A DNA stretch of 64,000 nucleotides from Lingula anatina (GCF_001039355.2 NW_019774958.1:1-64000); one strand, 5' to 3'. Positions 23,454-36,396 are shown, numbered from the stretch's first letter. Notes: generated from the sequence alone by a model not told the origin. Numbers and translations are program-made.

Positions 23454-26249
23454 ATATAAAGGTTATTGTTCTTTTCTTTGCTTTTATTTATTTGTGGCTT
23501 ATACTGCCTGTTTATTGTTGTTAATAGTATAAATTATTACTGATTTTTTTAAAATTTCATTTAATAGATTGTATGTGCTTTTTATACAGATTTCTTGGTT
23601 GTTGTATTTGTGCTGCCCTAAAAAAGGCCAGATGTACAGTTTAAATGTTATCAATTCCTTTATTTTATGGGGATAAAAGCAATGATATTTGCATGGCTAA
23701 ATTATACCAGTGAAGTCTTTAAGACTGGGTTCCCACACAGAGATCGATCCATCTGGATCGACCTAACTCCCTGGGGGTTCAGGCTAAATTGCTATCAGCT
23801 CAAGAGGCTTACATGTCTGTCACGCCTACCGAATCAGCTAGGGGTAAAGATAAGTACCCCCCACCCAACAGCTTTACTAGGCGTGACAGAGGTTTAAGCC
23901 GGTTAGTTTGATAGCAATCTAGTGAGACTCCCCAGGGAGATAGATCGATCCAAATATCTGTGGGAATGGTCCCTAAGGCAGCAAATATTTGACTAGAAAA
24001 CTGTTAATGGGTAATGCAGGAAAACGAAAAGGTGCAAATATATTCCTAAGGATTTGGCTCCGCTTTTTTGTTTTTCTGTTTTTGTTAGATGAGAGTGTTG
24101 TTCTTTGGTAACAGCTTAAGTGTACAAAGTGTTACATTTTCTGGGTTTGTAAAGAGGGAGTAAATTGTTGAAATAGTTCTTTCTGTTTGCTAAAAGCTTT
24201 TTGCCTTCTGGGCATTAACTCGAGTACTTGTGTGGAGAAACAGAATACTTAGTTACAACAGTGTTCTATTCATTATAAAATTTCATTAAAAGGGGGTTCT
24301 AGTTTTACACAAAGAAGTCTTTTGTGCTTTATTGTTATGTTGAAAATCCATGGAAACGTCTACATATTATATAAGCTGAAGGCCAACACTAAATTGTCTT
24401 CAATTTTTCAATACCAAGGGAAATAATAATAAAAATACATTTGTATGCTAAAACTTGTCATGTTTTCTCTCTCCTCAGGAAACATTTTTCAAGACAGATA
24501 GGTGTGCTGTAACTTTGCCTCAACTACTTTATATTGTTGTATTTTGCCTGGTTTCACTTATCTTAAACCGAAAGGTTAATGAAACAAAAGCAAACGCTCT
24601 TTAAAAAAACTATTTAGCCAATGAACTCCTAAGGAGAGAACAGTTGCAAAGTCGCCCTGGTCGTCTTTTACTGATAGAGACTATTTATCTGGTTGTTGGT
24701 CGGTTGATCGATCCCCGATGAACTAAATTGAATGGTAATGGAACGCGTTATGTCAATGTATATCTTACTGCTACCGAAGCTCGCCAGTACAGGAAGCGAT
24801 AACAGTAAAGGAGTGCAATCAATTTCCCCTTCCTTGTGCGTCGCACTCTGGAAAGTGGGTGACTATTTACCGAATGTTTGATGTATGTCTATGAGGTTTG
24901 AAAAGGGGGCTCCCACTTGTCAATCTTTATATTTTGGAATATTTTGGCGTTGCCGTTTCGGAGATCTCGTGGCGTTTTTTATCATTCAATCGCCTTGGCA
25001 GTTTGAAGTGCATTATTCGGTAATAATAATAATATATGTGTGTTGAATTTCTTTTCAAAGTCCTTGTACTCTTATAATGATATTTCAATGTAGGGGTCTT
25101 CCTTTTGAAGCCCCATGTTTTCCGTATGTTTTTTTTTTTTTTTTTAGACGCGCACCTGCCAAATCGCTCTCTCCGGTATGTAAAAGACCTACTTTTTTCT
25201 TCTTCTTCGGTATGATTTATGGAACAGTCCATACATCATTCACTCACAGGTAGTTCTGACACCCACCCACCAGATTGACGTCCGCATATATCTTTCAGCA
25301 TGCAAATGCATGGTTAGTCTGAAAAAGAATAACATTTATTTTTGATAATCTTTCACTGGTTGAAATAATTTTATTTTTCTCTATTTAAATTTTTTTTCGC
25401 ATGAAGAAAATTTCAGTACATGAATTATATACTTAGCTTCGGACATGATTGAATTTCAAGATATTAAGTTTATGTTCACATTTTCCTGCTGGATATAATA
25501 TAGCATCCAGACTGAAAAAAAAAACGCTGGAGACCAAAAACGTACGCAATTTCTACCAGTATAAAAGCATGACAAAGAACTATTAACATATAGATTACAC
25601 AAGTAGACAACAAATCGGACATTGTAGTCGACAATTGTAGAAAAAGACGCGTCATTTATTAGATAACTCTTCTTCCATTTAACGTTTTTATTACCCTGTG
25701 CTGAATTGCCGCAAGATCATTCTCGCGTTGGGACAAAAGCACAAAGAGTGCACATAACCTTATTTTTTAACACAATTGTTTACTGTAACGGATGCAGCAA
25801 GTAGTGGTTATGCGATAGCTTACGCAGGTAGATATCATTGACTATTTTTTACTCCAAGCAATATTTCTTGACATAGAGCATGAAAGATGTATGGAGAGTG
25901 TGCAATTTGCCATTGCTTATGTAGACCCCGTCTATACCGGGGAGAATGGACCCCGTAACACCTAGGATATTAAGGTGCCAATGCGATAGGAAAAGTAAAG
26001 TCTTGAGTACCTTTATGTGCAGGGACGAATAAGTAAAGTACAAATAGAGGGAGAGTGGGTCAATATTATTTTTCTATTTTAAGATCACAGGCAGTCGGGA
26101 CATGTAAAAACATTAAATTTGTAAAACATTGTCTGCGCAACTAAAGAATTTGTATTGACTCTGTCTCTGACGCAGTTTTTGTTGATCTTGGTTTTTGTTT
26201 AGTGTCAATCTCAGCTTCACAACTTTTTTTCCATCTCAGTAGTAAGAGA
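23454..26249. other. Intergenic spacer with one MITE, no gene recognised
   Basis: Between the AP4E1 poly(A) signal and the probable first exon of the cholinesterase gene. I looked for adaptin ear or hinge exons here and saw none. It contains MITE copy 2, a poly(T) tract near 25128 and AT-rich sequence. The longest frame (24927-25232, minus) is low-complexity Lys/Tyr-rich and unsupported. Confidence 0.5.
23719..23978. mobile_element. MITE, CATTCCCA/GATCGACC family, copy 2
   Basis: About 260 bp. Left end TTTAAGACTGGGTTCCCACA, right end TGTGGGAATGGTCCCTAAG. Inner arms carry GATCGATCCATCTGGATCGA on the left and GATCGATCC on the right, plus an inner pairing GTCACGCCTA / TAGGCGTGAC. It lies about 270 bp past the AP4E1 poly(A) signal. 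Confidence 0.85.
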
Positions 26250-26485
26250 AGGGAACTCTGAAGGGCACGAGAAGAATTCGAGGTACACTCCCGAAGACCG
26301 TGAGATCATCTCGAACACGCTGCCCGCGCGCCCTGTGGCACGTAAAACCGCCTGTTCTTCGTCTTCATTGTGTTTATCTCGTTTCACTTTTGGCCGAAAG
26401 GAAGTGTAAATCACTGCCACCTCGCTTTCAGCGTGCAAGTGTGCGGCAGAAACCCAGACTGTATATTTTTGTATCCAGAGGCAAG
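26250..26485 (+). other. Probable 5' non-coding first exon of the cholinesterase gene
   Basis: A locally GC- and CpG-richer block in an AT-rich spacer ends in a strong donor (GCAAG/GTAAGT, donor at 26486). The coding exon at 32320 is preceded by a strong acceptor (TTTATTTCAG at 32294-32303) only 16 bases before its ATG, which requires an upstream non-coding exon. This block is the best candidate; the left boundary is a guess. Confidence 0.45.
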
Positions 26486-28594
26486 GTAAGTCAACACGGC
26501 AGTAAATGATCAAAGTGTTACTGTGTGAGTTATAATAAAAGTAGCTATTTACACATAAATGTAGAATTTCTTTTATTGGTAATTGAATATGGTGGGTAAC
26601 TGCTAGGGGCGAGTTTGACAGCCCGCTGCAAGTTAAAAGTAGTTACTGACAACGTGCGACGTTTAAGGTAGGTGGGAAAAAAACCCGCTTATGATTGAAC
26701 GATTTACCTTCGTATATAACGCCTTCTTTCACCTTATGATCACGGTAACAAAAGTCATAACGGTTTGAATGCTTTGAATTGGGAAGAGTGCATTTGGATG
26801 CCCAACAAAATAATACTCTGCTGGAGACGCTTTTTTTGCCATTGCATGCACAACAAACGACATTAAAACATTCGAAATTGGTGGCAGAGAGATGTGAGTC
26901 ACAATGCAATACCCGGGCAATCGTTTCCGTCATCTGTCATATTCACCCGACATAAATATAATGCTCTGAATAAAAAGTGACTGGCTAACAACTTATAATG
27001 TGTTATAATAACAGGTCCTGCGGAGAGATAAGTGGATGAATTAAGTCAGTTGTCATAAAGTTGAACCGCTTCGTACGAGTAATATAGCAAGAGCTTCTAA
27101 ATGCATGTTGTATCCCGATCTTGACTGGAGTTCGTGTAGGCCACATTACGTCATCTATTATTATATTTTATCCCGCCATTTTCCAATAACCAGTAAACAC
27201 GCCCTAGGCGTAAATGCCATTTTACTTGTTTCAACTCATCTACGTTAGCTGCAAAATCACCACCCCACCCCCATCCTCAGTCGACTTACAAAAATGGAAA
27301 AATACTATGGAAAAATTTGGAGAGAATCTTGCTAACCTCCAAGCAGCATTCAGAAAAAGTATAGATGATAACTCGCTCTTAAATAGATAACAGATTCTTA
27401 TTTTAACTTCGTTGATCTTGCAAGCTTTTTACAGGGATGGCAGGCCGGCGTAAAAACGAGCGGGCGCATGTAAGCGTAAATGTGTGCTAAAAACTGACCG
27501 CACTAGCCCGGGAACCGGAGCCACAAAAGATAAAAGATTGTTTGCTTTGAAAACGAATTGACAAATTACAATCAGCTGCTCGCGTAAGAGCCATGCATAA
27601 GGCCCGATTTAGTTTGGGTATTGACGCAATCAATCGGCATAGGTGAAACCTTGATACCAGCTGAAATCAGACACATTAGCAAAGCCGTTTAACAGAGCGA
27701 GGCATTTTGCGGATCATTGTGCCTCTCTCATTGTGCCCATCAATACGACCTTATACCGGGAAAGTTATCTTTTCTGCCGCTCGATTACATTCGTAAATCG
27801 TGTTCCGATGTATTAGTCATGAAATTGAATGGAAAATAGGTAGCTTTAACGCCACCCACTATGTGATCAACTGCTGCCAGAACCCAATTTGCTTCATTTA
27901 CTTTTCATTAAGCTTGAGCCTAATGTAATTTATACATTGGGTTACGTAAAAATCAAGAGCTGCATTCCGCAGTTTCGAGCTGTTTTCAGTTCAAAGAAAC
28001 ATGTAACTCTGTCTTTAATTCAGTCCCAAGTTCTGTGTGTATGACTGAATCGGTGCGTGATGCCAATCTGTGAACGGATTCTTAGCAAGCACTAAATATT
28101 TTACGACTCAGTTTAATGCACCCATGATATTCGGTCCTACATCTGAGGTGAAATGTCAGTGTTCGTGAAAGTTTTTTTCTTTACATTATGTATTCATTTA
28201 CGAGATACACCGCTTGTGTCAATTATCAAAGTATCTAAACTGTATATTTAAGCCCAAATAAATTCTAAAATTAAGAATTGATGACTGTTGCTACTGTATT
28301 ACTGTAACCAAATACAACACTGCAGCAACGATTATGTATAATCAGAACAAATAATAGCTTACAGCTGTGTTCTAACTATAGAACGTTCAAAGCATCATCC
28401 CTGCTCCCTATGCACGTTTGAACATAATTATCCAGACTTCCAGATATTGCTGTCTTTTTGGCTGTTCGAATAGTACATAATTTGTAAAGGTTGTTTTGGT
28501 CACCGATCTTGTTATGTTATGTTGAAATTGGGGGTGCTTGTCCTAATTTTTTTGTGTACGTATTTTAACACTAGCATGTAAGATGTGATTTATC

Positions 28595-28695
28595 TTCTAT
28601 CTTAGCACAAATGCATAGCGAGTAAAATAATCACTATGAAAAAGATGTTATTTATCTTCAATATTAACACAAATGCATAGCGAGTAAAATAATTA
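28595..28695. repeat. Two-copy tandem duplication, about 63 bp
   Basis: GATGTGATTTATCTTC and CACAAATGCATAGCGAGTAA recur 63 bases apart with a few changes. Confidence 0.75.
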
Positions 28696-29353
28696 TTGAA
28701 TTCTCATCCCAAGATATGCGTTAACGCTGTCATGTGAAATTCATTATGATTATTCAATTGGTGCACAGCCGTGCATTTATCTCCTTATAAATGTAGTGTA
28801 CTGCAGACCATTGTTTTTATTTCACTTTCAGTATTACAAACCATATGACTAACACCCCATTTCCATAGATTAGATCGACCTACTTTAGATCGACCTAACT
28901 CCCTGGGGGTTCACGCTAAATAGCTGTCAGCCGGGCGGACACGAAAGTTAATTACCCTCTTACAGCTTGTAGTAGGCGGGACGGACATTTAAGTCGGATT
29001 ATCNTCTTCAATATTAACACAAATGCATAGCGAGTAAAATAATTACTGAATTCTCATCCCAAGATATGCGTTAACGCTGTCATGTGAAATTCATTATGAT
29101 TATTCAATTGGTGCACAGCCGTGCATTTATCTCCTTATAAATGTAGTGTACTGCAGACCATTGTTTTTATTTCACTTTCAGTATTACAAACCATATGACT
29201 AACACCCCATTTCCATAGATTAGATCGACCTACTTTAGATCGACCTAACTCCCTGGGGGTTCACGCTAAATAGCTGTCAGCCGAGCGGACACGAAAGTTA
29301 ATTACCCTCTTACAGCTTGTAGTAGGCGGGACGGACATTTAAGTCGGATTATC
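28655..29353. repeat. 350-bp duplication around a single N (assembly artefact)
   Basis: 28655-29003 is repeated almost exactly at 29005-29353, with only a couple of substitutions seen (for example ATTATTG/ATTACTG and CCGGGCGG/CCGAGCGG). The two copies are separated by the lone N at 29004. This is how an assembler joins two alleles or overlapping contigs, so it is probably not a true tandem repeat. Confidence 0.85.
28849..29003. mobile_element. MITE copy 3a, truncated at N
   Basis: Left 155 bases of the element seen complete at 29199, cut by the N at 29004. It is probably the same genomic locus counted twice. Confidence 0.75.
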
Positions 29354-29420
29354 TGAAAGTAATCTAGTAAGACTCCCCGCGGGGATAGATCGATCTAAAA
29401 TCTATGGGAATAGAGCCTTA
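29199..29420. mobile_element. MITE, CATTCCCA/GATCGACC family, copy 3b (complete)
   Basis: Left end AACACCCCATTTCCATAGAT, right end ATCTATGGGAATAGAGCCTT. Core GATCGACCTAACTCCCTGGG, then GGTTCACGCTAAATAGCTGT. About 222 bp, very close to copy 7 at 58233, so the subfamily looks recent. Confidence 0.85.
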
Positions 29421-32319
29421 AAAGGTGTATGCAAGTCTCTACTATAATACAAATATGTAACAAAAGTACTAGTGTTCTATGGCCTAGCGTGGAAGAGTAG
29501 GCGGTCTTGGGGCAAGGATTACTGGTATTTACAAGCATGATAAGTCCAAACTTAAGCAAATATATGAATTTATTTCTGTAATTTTCGCGGCATGGCACGA
29601 ACGAGTTGTTTTCGTTAAGTTGTTTCTGCATCATAAGGAGGAAATGTTTGTATTTATAGATCCTAATATCTTATCGTTGCATCATCCCATTTGAGTGATT
29701 TATCGTTATAAATCTGCAGGTTTGTGTTGCCTGGGAATAGCAGCAAATGTACAAATGTATATGTCAATCACGAAAGACGCGCTTAAGTCGGGTTTTTCAC
29801 ATGATATTTAGCCCCACCACGTCAACTTAAAAATTTCGTATTAAGTGTTGGATCATATTGTTTGTTTCGAATGTGAGCTTCAGCTGGTTTATACGTGTTT
29901 TTACCAAGCGCATTTTGAGAACGTCATTCTAATGGGGCCCATTTTTACATATTTGATTATTCCATAATTTCACTTAAAATATAACGACTAATTTTGTTCA
30001 AAATAAAAATTGAAACTGATGGGGCGAGTTTGACAAACATGCGAAGGTTGGCTTTTTTACTTTACAATTTAATAGTCACTATTTTTAATATACTGAGCCC
30101 CATTGTTATGCCAGTGAAAATATTAGTGTGTATTGTTAGTGTCGCACGTTTATATTTGATCATTTATTGAAACGTGTCTAGTTATTTTGTCGTTTGCAAA
30201 ATAGATGGAAGTTATTCAGATCAAGATCTGTATTGGGTCTGCCATGCGCCACGTGTGGAGATTCGATTTCTTTTGAAACGTTCATCTTTTTCAATGAACC
30301 TTAATAATGCCTTTTTTATGTTACCTAAACGGCTATAAATACTTTGACGAAAAGGTCACCATCAACGTCATTTTAGGCATTAATTTAAGTTTATGAAGAC
30401 CGTAATTTTATGATCCTTTCGCAAGATATTGTTTATGCACATTTAGAAAATAAATAAAATATCGCATGAAAAACTTTTCCACACAAAAGAAATGTATCTT
30501 TTATAAGCTTCCAAGGTGTTGATAAGGATTTCCGAAACAATACTAAACTAATTTGTAAAATAAAGTCCTCTAATATAAATAGCACGGATTCTATATAATG
30601 GCATAAAACATCGTTTCTGTATTGATTCAAGCTATAAGAAAACTATTTATAGTTATGCCCCTCGACATTAACTTGTGGCCGTTTTTTGTTGAGAAATGGT
30701 ACAGGTGAATACTTTTATAAATAACAGTACCTTGGGAATGTTTCGCGCCTAACGTCTCATTTAGCAAAGAAAATATTATCCCATCGGCGGTGTGTGGGTT
30801 TTCCTGTAGGAATTGTCATGTGAAGAAAACCAAAATGGGTCCAGTGACGTGTTTTTAAAGAATAGACACGTCCAGAGCAAGTGTCGTAATAATAATGCCC
30901 CCCTATCGAAGCTGCGTGGCTAAATTGACTCAGCGCACAGCACGCAGGTAACATTGTGATGTATGGTCCCTATCAGTGTTCGTTAATTGTTCATGTAACA
31001 ATGCAGCAAACAACTTCAACGTTAGTAAACACCAAACGACAAAGCTGTAAATCTTCGACATTTAGGAGGCAGCTTTGTGAATTTGGTGTTCAATCCCCCT
31101 TGCTGACTGCAACCATCTGAAATAAGACCCCCGAGTAAATATTTAAAGACTAGCATGGAGGTTTTAATCCGCAGCAAATATGTTACAGAGTCCTTTGCTA
31201 TTTCTATCCAATGTGACGTTTACGAAGGTGTCGCGTTACCTGTGATGGCAAATACTTGAATGAATTGATGTGCGCGAATAACTCGAGCCTCTCACGTTCT
31301 GGTCAGTGACTAGGCGAAGGAATAAATAACCGCGTTGAAATAACACGATTTGATTAGCACAGATAGGATTAGTTAAAACCTACCCTCCAGGTCCGTCTGC
31401 CGCTAAATTAAGGTGGGTCTTTAATCTTGATAATTGCCATCTGAAAAGAGCTAATGAAGAAGAATCGAATCACCAGGGAAGTTTTGGCCTACTGATATAG
31501 TTATGTAAAATGATGTAGAGTGTTCTGTTACGTGAGGTTACCCCTGTGTTTCTTGCTGACGCCTAATATAACAGTACGCATTCTGAAGGTTCGCTCACTC
31601 CGATTGAAAGAGGTCACGCTAGGTGAAGTAGGTAATGTGTTTTTTATTCCAACAACCAAAATGTTTTCTACGATTTACAGCTGTTCCTTTTTTGATAATC
31701 GATGAATGATATAAGTGCTTTAGGGAACCGTGTTACTACTTTAAGTTGAGGTTAAATACCACTAGAAGCCCTGACCTTATGACACGTGGATCGCTTTACA
31801 GAAGAGATTTAAATGATACAACTCGAGAAGCCAGGTATTGCAGAAGTGAGAGGCATCTAAAATTATCTTCGTTGCTGCACCTAGGCTTGGATTTGTTGCA
31901 GCGAACAGCCCCTATAACCGCCAATGTTTTTTCCCCCTTGAAGCTAGCTTCCACGGCAAATCAAATATTTTTCCTTACTGACCGCCATCTGCTTTTAACT
32001 TCAAATTAACATCTGGTGTTTGACTTTTCTTCATCCGTTTTAGTTTTTATTTGATATCAACAGATTTCGTAAAAGATAACAGCGTGGATATCATTTTTGC
32101 ACTGAGCAAACTTGGGCGGACGTACTGGACACAAGTCAACGTGTCAATCATTCTAACCTTTACCGTGCATCACCTCACTCCCAGCCAACCGTGCTGAGAT
32201 AGCCTTGTCATTCTTGACTGGGCACTTTCATCGAAGTTCATTCACGTCTTATCAACGTTCAATCAACATTACATGAGTGGTCAAACTTTTCATTTTATTT
32301 CAGGCACATAGAAGAGACC

Positions 32320-34683
32320 ATGCACACACCCTGGCTATCTTTAATCACCTTATGGTTGGTGATGCCAAACGCACTTCGGTCCCAGTCAGTTCCTTACGAC
32401 GTTGGTCAGACTGAAATCATCCTCCCTATTGATGCCTCCACCAGCGTGAAAGGAACGCGCTCGAGCGTGCTAGGCGATTCGGTGGATTCTTTTTTGGGTA
32501 TCCCCTTCGCTCAACCACCAGTTGGTGACATGCGCTACAAACGCCCAGTGCCCTATACCGGCCCTTCCTGGACGGGAGAATTTGACGCAACTAGACAGCC
32601 CAACTCTTGTCCACAAACCTTAGACAACGAATTTGGCCGTCACCCCGGAGTGGAGATGTGGAACGCAAACACCAAGCTGGACGAGGACTGTCTGTATCTG
32701 AACATTTGGGTCCCTTTTCCTAAAAGTTCTGAGAAATTCGCGGTAATGATCTGGATATATGGCGGTAGCTTCATGACGGGCACAAGCACCTTGGCTGTCT
32801 ATGATGGTCGCACACTCGCTGCAAAAACTAAGGTGATCGTTGTATCTCTGCAGTATAGGTTAGGTCCCCTTGGCTTTGCTTATCTTGGGACCGATGACAT
32901 TCCCGGTAACGTTGGCTTACTGGACCAGCAAGCTGCTATACAGTGGGTGTACAACAACATAGAGCATTTTGGTGGAGACAAAGATAGAATCACTCTCTTC
33001 GGTGAAAGTGCTGGGTCGGTGAGTGTGTCATATCATATGCTGTCACAAAAAAGCTGGCCTTACTTCAACAGAGCGATATTGCAAAGTGGTTCCGCTTCTG
33101 CCACATGGGCCTACCAATCTCCCGATGTGGCAAAACGAAAGACCATCAAATTTGCCGAAATAGTTGGATGCAAAACAAAAGGAGTTACACTTGAAGCAAT
33201 CTCAAAATGTTTAATAAGCAAAGATAAAACAGATATTGTTAATCACCAATGGGATTTGGTCAACATGTATTTCGACGTTCCTATGGCTCCAACACTGGAT
33301 GGTTATTTTATTAATGAACCTCCCATGGAATCGATAAAGAAGAAAAAGATCAAAAATGCGGATCTCTTGGCCGGAGGGAATCGGGATGAAGGGATGTATT
33401 TCCTACTATATGGCTTGCCAAAATATTTCAATTTAAAGAACGAAAACCCTTTAAACCGAGAGGAATTTCTACGAGTGCTGGACAGAGTTGCTCCTACCAA
33501 CGTGACTTTAGTACACGAAGCCGTTGTTTTTCAATATGAAAAGTCTGTCGCGCAACATAGTTCCAATAAATATAGGGACATTCTTGATGATATTGCAGGG
33601 GACACCAATTTTGTCTGTCCGACTGTCGATTTTGTTCAAGCGGCATACAGAGACGAAAAGCAAACTTTCATGTATCATTTTAAACACCGTAGTAATAACA
33701 ATCCGTGGCCGGAGTGGATGGGAGTTTTACATGGATACGAAATAGAATTTGTGTTTGGAGACCCATTGAACAAATCGCTGAACTACACGGCAGAAGATCT
33801 AGATATAAGCCGACGAATGATGGTGTATTGGAGCAATTTTGCAAAATCTGGGTAATTGTCTTTTATGACAGGAAAAAATGAATGACAGGAAATGCAATGA
33901 AAACTAAACGAGAACGTATCAGACAAAATATTTTTATTCCTTTAAAAGTGAGTTGTGAAAATTAAAGTTTATATCGCCTGTGTTCTTTTTTATCTGTCGC
34001 CTTTCTTTTTCAACCTTTTTTTTTTGTTTTTTAGGAATCCTAACAGAGGAGAATCTGTCTCTAAAGAATGGCCTAGGTATACTCCCTCCAAAAGAGAATA
34101 TTTTGTGCTGGACACCACGCCAGGAAGAACAGAGTACGGACTGCGCCACCGTTATTGCTCTTTTTGGAAAGAATTAGTACCCGAAATGTATTCATATGCA
34201 GGTATGTGCTAGCCTGGCAATCATGTGCTCATGTATTACCTTAGAGGACGTTTATTCATTCTAATATTAACCCATTTGATGTTTAAGAAATGTGTTTAAG
34301 TTTTGATTACGATCAAATTAGAAAGAAACCAATTGCGTCCTTTTCATATGAATTGCCCTGCAATGAGCTAAATTTTTTTTCCTTCTTAAGCTGGTACTTT
34401 TATCTCTAAGCATCATACGGAAAAGATCATTCAAGTACTTTCCGTCAAAAGAACTATTTACTATTAAACCTTTTTATGTAGAGATTATCTGTTTGGATTA
34501 GCTATGTCTGAACTTTGTCAAATAAATGATTTTTGGTCTTATAAGTATAATTTGTGTTTTCTTATTTTTACAGAGCGAGTTAGAGGGGTATGTGGTATCT
34601 CCGGTGGTGTGTTTCATTCCAGTTCTGATTATTTACTGATGATGACTGCCATTGCCTGTGTTCTGTTGTACGGTTTTCGTTAA
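32320..34683 (+). CDS. Acetylcholinesterase-like carboxylesterase, GPI-anchored form
   Basis: Three coding exons, 32320-33851, 34035-34201 and 34574-34683, give 602 aa. Signal peptide MHTPWLSLITLWLVMPNALR. Catalytic triad is complete: Ser in FGESAGS, Glu in NRDEGMYF, His in GVLHGYEIEFVFG. Cholinesterase hallmarks: EMWNAN Trp (Torpedo W84), EDCLYLNIW, the three disulfide pairs, QWDLV (W279 region) and FAKSGNPN. The acyl pocket keeps one Phe (F288 position) but has Val at F290. The oxyanion-hole loop reads IYGGSFMTG, with Ser where Torpedo has G119 and Met for Y121. The last exon ends in a hydrophobic tail after a Cys and small residues, typical of a GPI-anchor signal with a dimerising Cys. It should hydrolyse choline esters outside the cell, but the pocket changes leave substrate and rate open. 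Alternative: a non-neuronal cholinesterase paralogue. Confidence 0.93.
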
Positions 34684-35209
34684 TTCTCTGTTTTTAGTTC
34701 TCTCATTTTGCTAGTTATACATAGGACCTGTTTCTTTGATTAGCGTTACCGTTATTATTAGTGTAATGAAACGGTATCTACAGTGATACAACATATAGCT
34801 ATTTGCCGAACAAGTATTAATTCATGAGTAAGAGAAAACAGGTTATTCCCTGTATCTGAGTAATGATGAAAAGATGCCAAGGCTCGAGCGGTATACTTAA
34901 GTGATGCAGTCTGTATCGGTACACTTAAAGAGATTGACAACTTAATAGCCTCAAGCTATTTTATTAGAGAGTCACATAAATGAAGCCACCGCTCTCGACT
35001 CGTCCAATGTATGAAACTAAACAACAGGAAGCGAACTTGTGAAGGAATTATAAAAGGGAGCCAAAACCCGTAAGTGTATTTACATGGTGGGGACTTCTTA
35101 ACGTACACTGGCACTGCCTGTACCGCTAAAATATACCGCTCGATGTGAAAAAGGCCTATTTCGAAGTCACTCTTGGTCGGATCTTGAAAGTATACATTGG
35201 TTGGGTGGC

Positions 35210-35470
35210 TTAGACTGCATTCCCATAGACACATCGGATCGACCAACTCTGCGGGGATTCTCGCTAAGTGCAATCAGCAGATTCAGCTTAATTGTCTTCC
35301 ACGCCTCCTCGAGCAGCTAGGGAGTAATTAAGTCAAGCGTTTAAGTAGTTTAATTGCACTCTAGGTGCTGGGGGAGGTGTGTCATTTAGTTAAACTGATT
35401 GCACTTAACGAGAGCCCCTGCAGAGTTGGATCGATCCTCCTAGGCCGTTGTGTCTATCGGAATGATCCCC
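35210..35470. mobile_element. MITE, CATTCCCA family, variant subfamily, copy 4
   Basis: Left end TTAGACTGCATTCCCATAGA, right end TCTATCGGAATGATCCCC. Inner arm CGACCAACTCTGCGGGGATT differs from the GATCGACCTAACTCCC type and matches copy 5. A second pairing GCTTAATTG.../...CAATTAAAC-like arms lies inside. 261 bp. Confidence 0.8.
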
Positions 35471-36396
35471 TTGTGGGTGTTAACAACGTGTGATTCGAGA
35501 CAGAACCATTTCAATTTACCTCTATGACGAATTGTCAAACCTGCAGATATATAATGATGGATGGATTAAATGCATTGTTATTAGTTTATGGCGGCATGTA
35601 GGCCTATAATTGCTTTTGATAATCAAAAGCCGTGATCAGATGTTTTTCAATTGCCATTATATGCAGATTTTTTCAAAAATAGTGAAAAGAATATTTTTCT
35701 GGTGCAGCATGTGTTCAATCAAATCTCATGCCCTTCTTTTAGAAGAAAAAGCAGAAAAGTCCGTATTTTCCTGTCCATCCCAGAAAAAAGATATATACTC
35801 AACAAGAAGTTATACTTATTTCAGATACAAGCATCTCGCAGTATGAACTGTCAGATAATTGAACCTATTTTGCAATCGACATATTTCATTTGGCAGATTC
35901 TGGAATGGGGTTTGAAAGGTTCATCTTAACTCCTAGGTGTCGTAATTACTTCACTGCCAACTGATCGAGGTTCAGTGCCGTGAGCTAGGCACTGATGAGG
36001 CCCTCCTGTGCAGAAAATTTTCTTCTGTTATCCTTATTTCCCACAATCAAACTTAAAGCCCTCGGCGTATTTTTACGACATTTAAGTTGCCTGTTAGATG
36101 GAAGGGGGGGGGGGGCGTATTATGTTCTGTGTATAATGTACAGGTCTAGCAGTGGCGAGCCCATGAAATGTACTAGGGTGTATCAAATCTAGAATTAGTT
36201 TTAGGATTGCAAGAGTTGATGTTGCCAAAGCCTTTATGGGTCTGCCTCCATATGCCGATGGCTTTGGCGGGGCATCTCCTTAAATCGTACTTGTTTTGAA
36301 ATAGAACCATGATTGCCAATCATTCAATACTATAGCATTCTCGTTGCATTAGTTAAATTTGTTTTAAGTTAATATGCCACGTTTGCATATTATATC

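Larger units (their letters stand above)
26486..32303. other. Large presumed first intron of the cholinesterase gene
   Basis: No coding exon recognised in 5.8 kb. Contents: a roughly 63-bp tandem duplication at 28595-28695, MITE copies at 28849 and 29199, and an assembly duplication around the N at 29004. Open frames are short and unsupported. Confidence 0.45.

Noticed and set aside
24927-25232. 101-codon minus-strand frame
   Set aside because: Low-complexity Lys/Glu/Tyr sequence from a poly(T) tract; no conserved motif.
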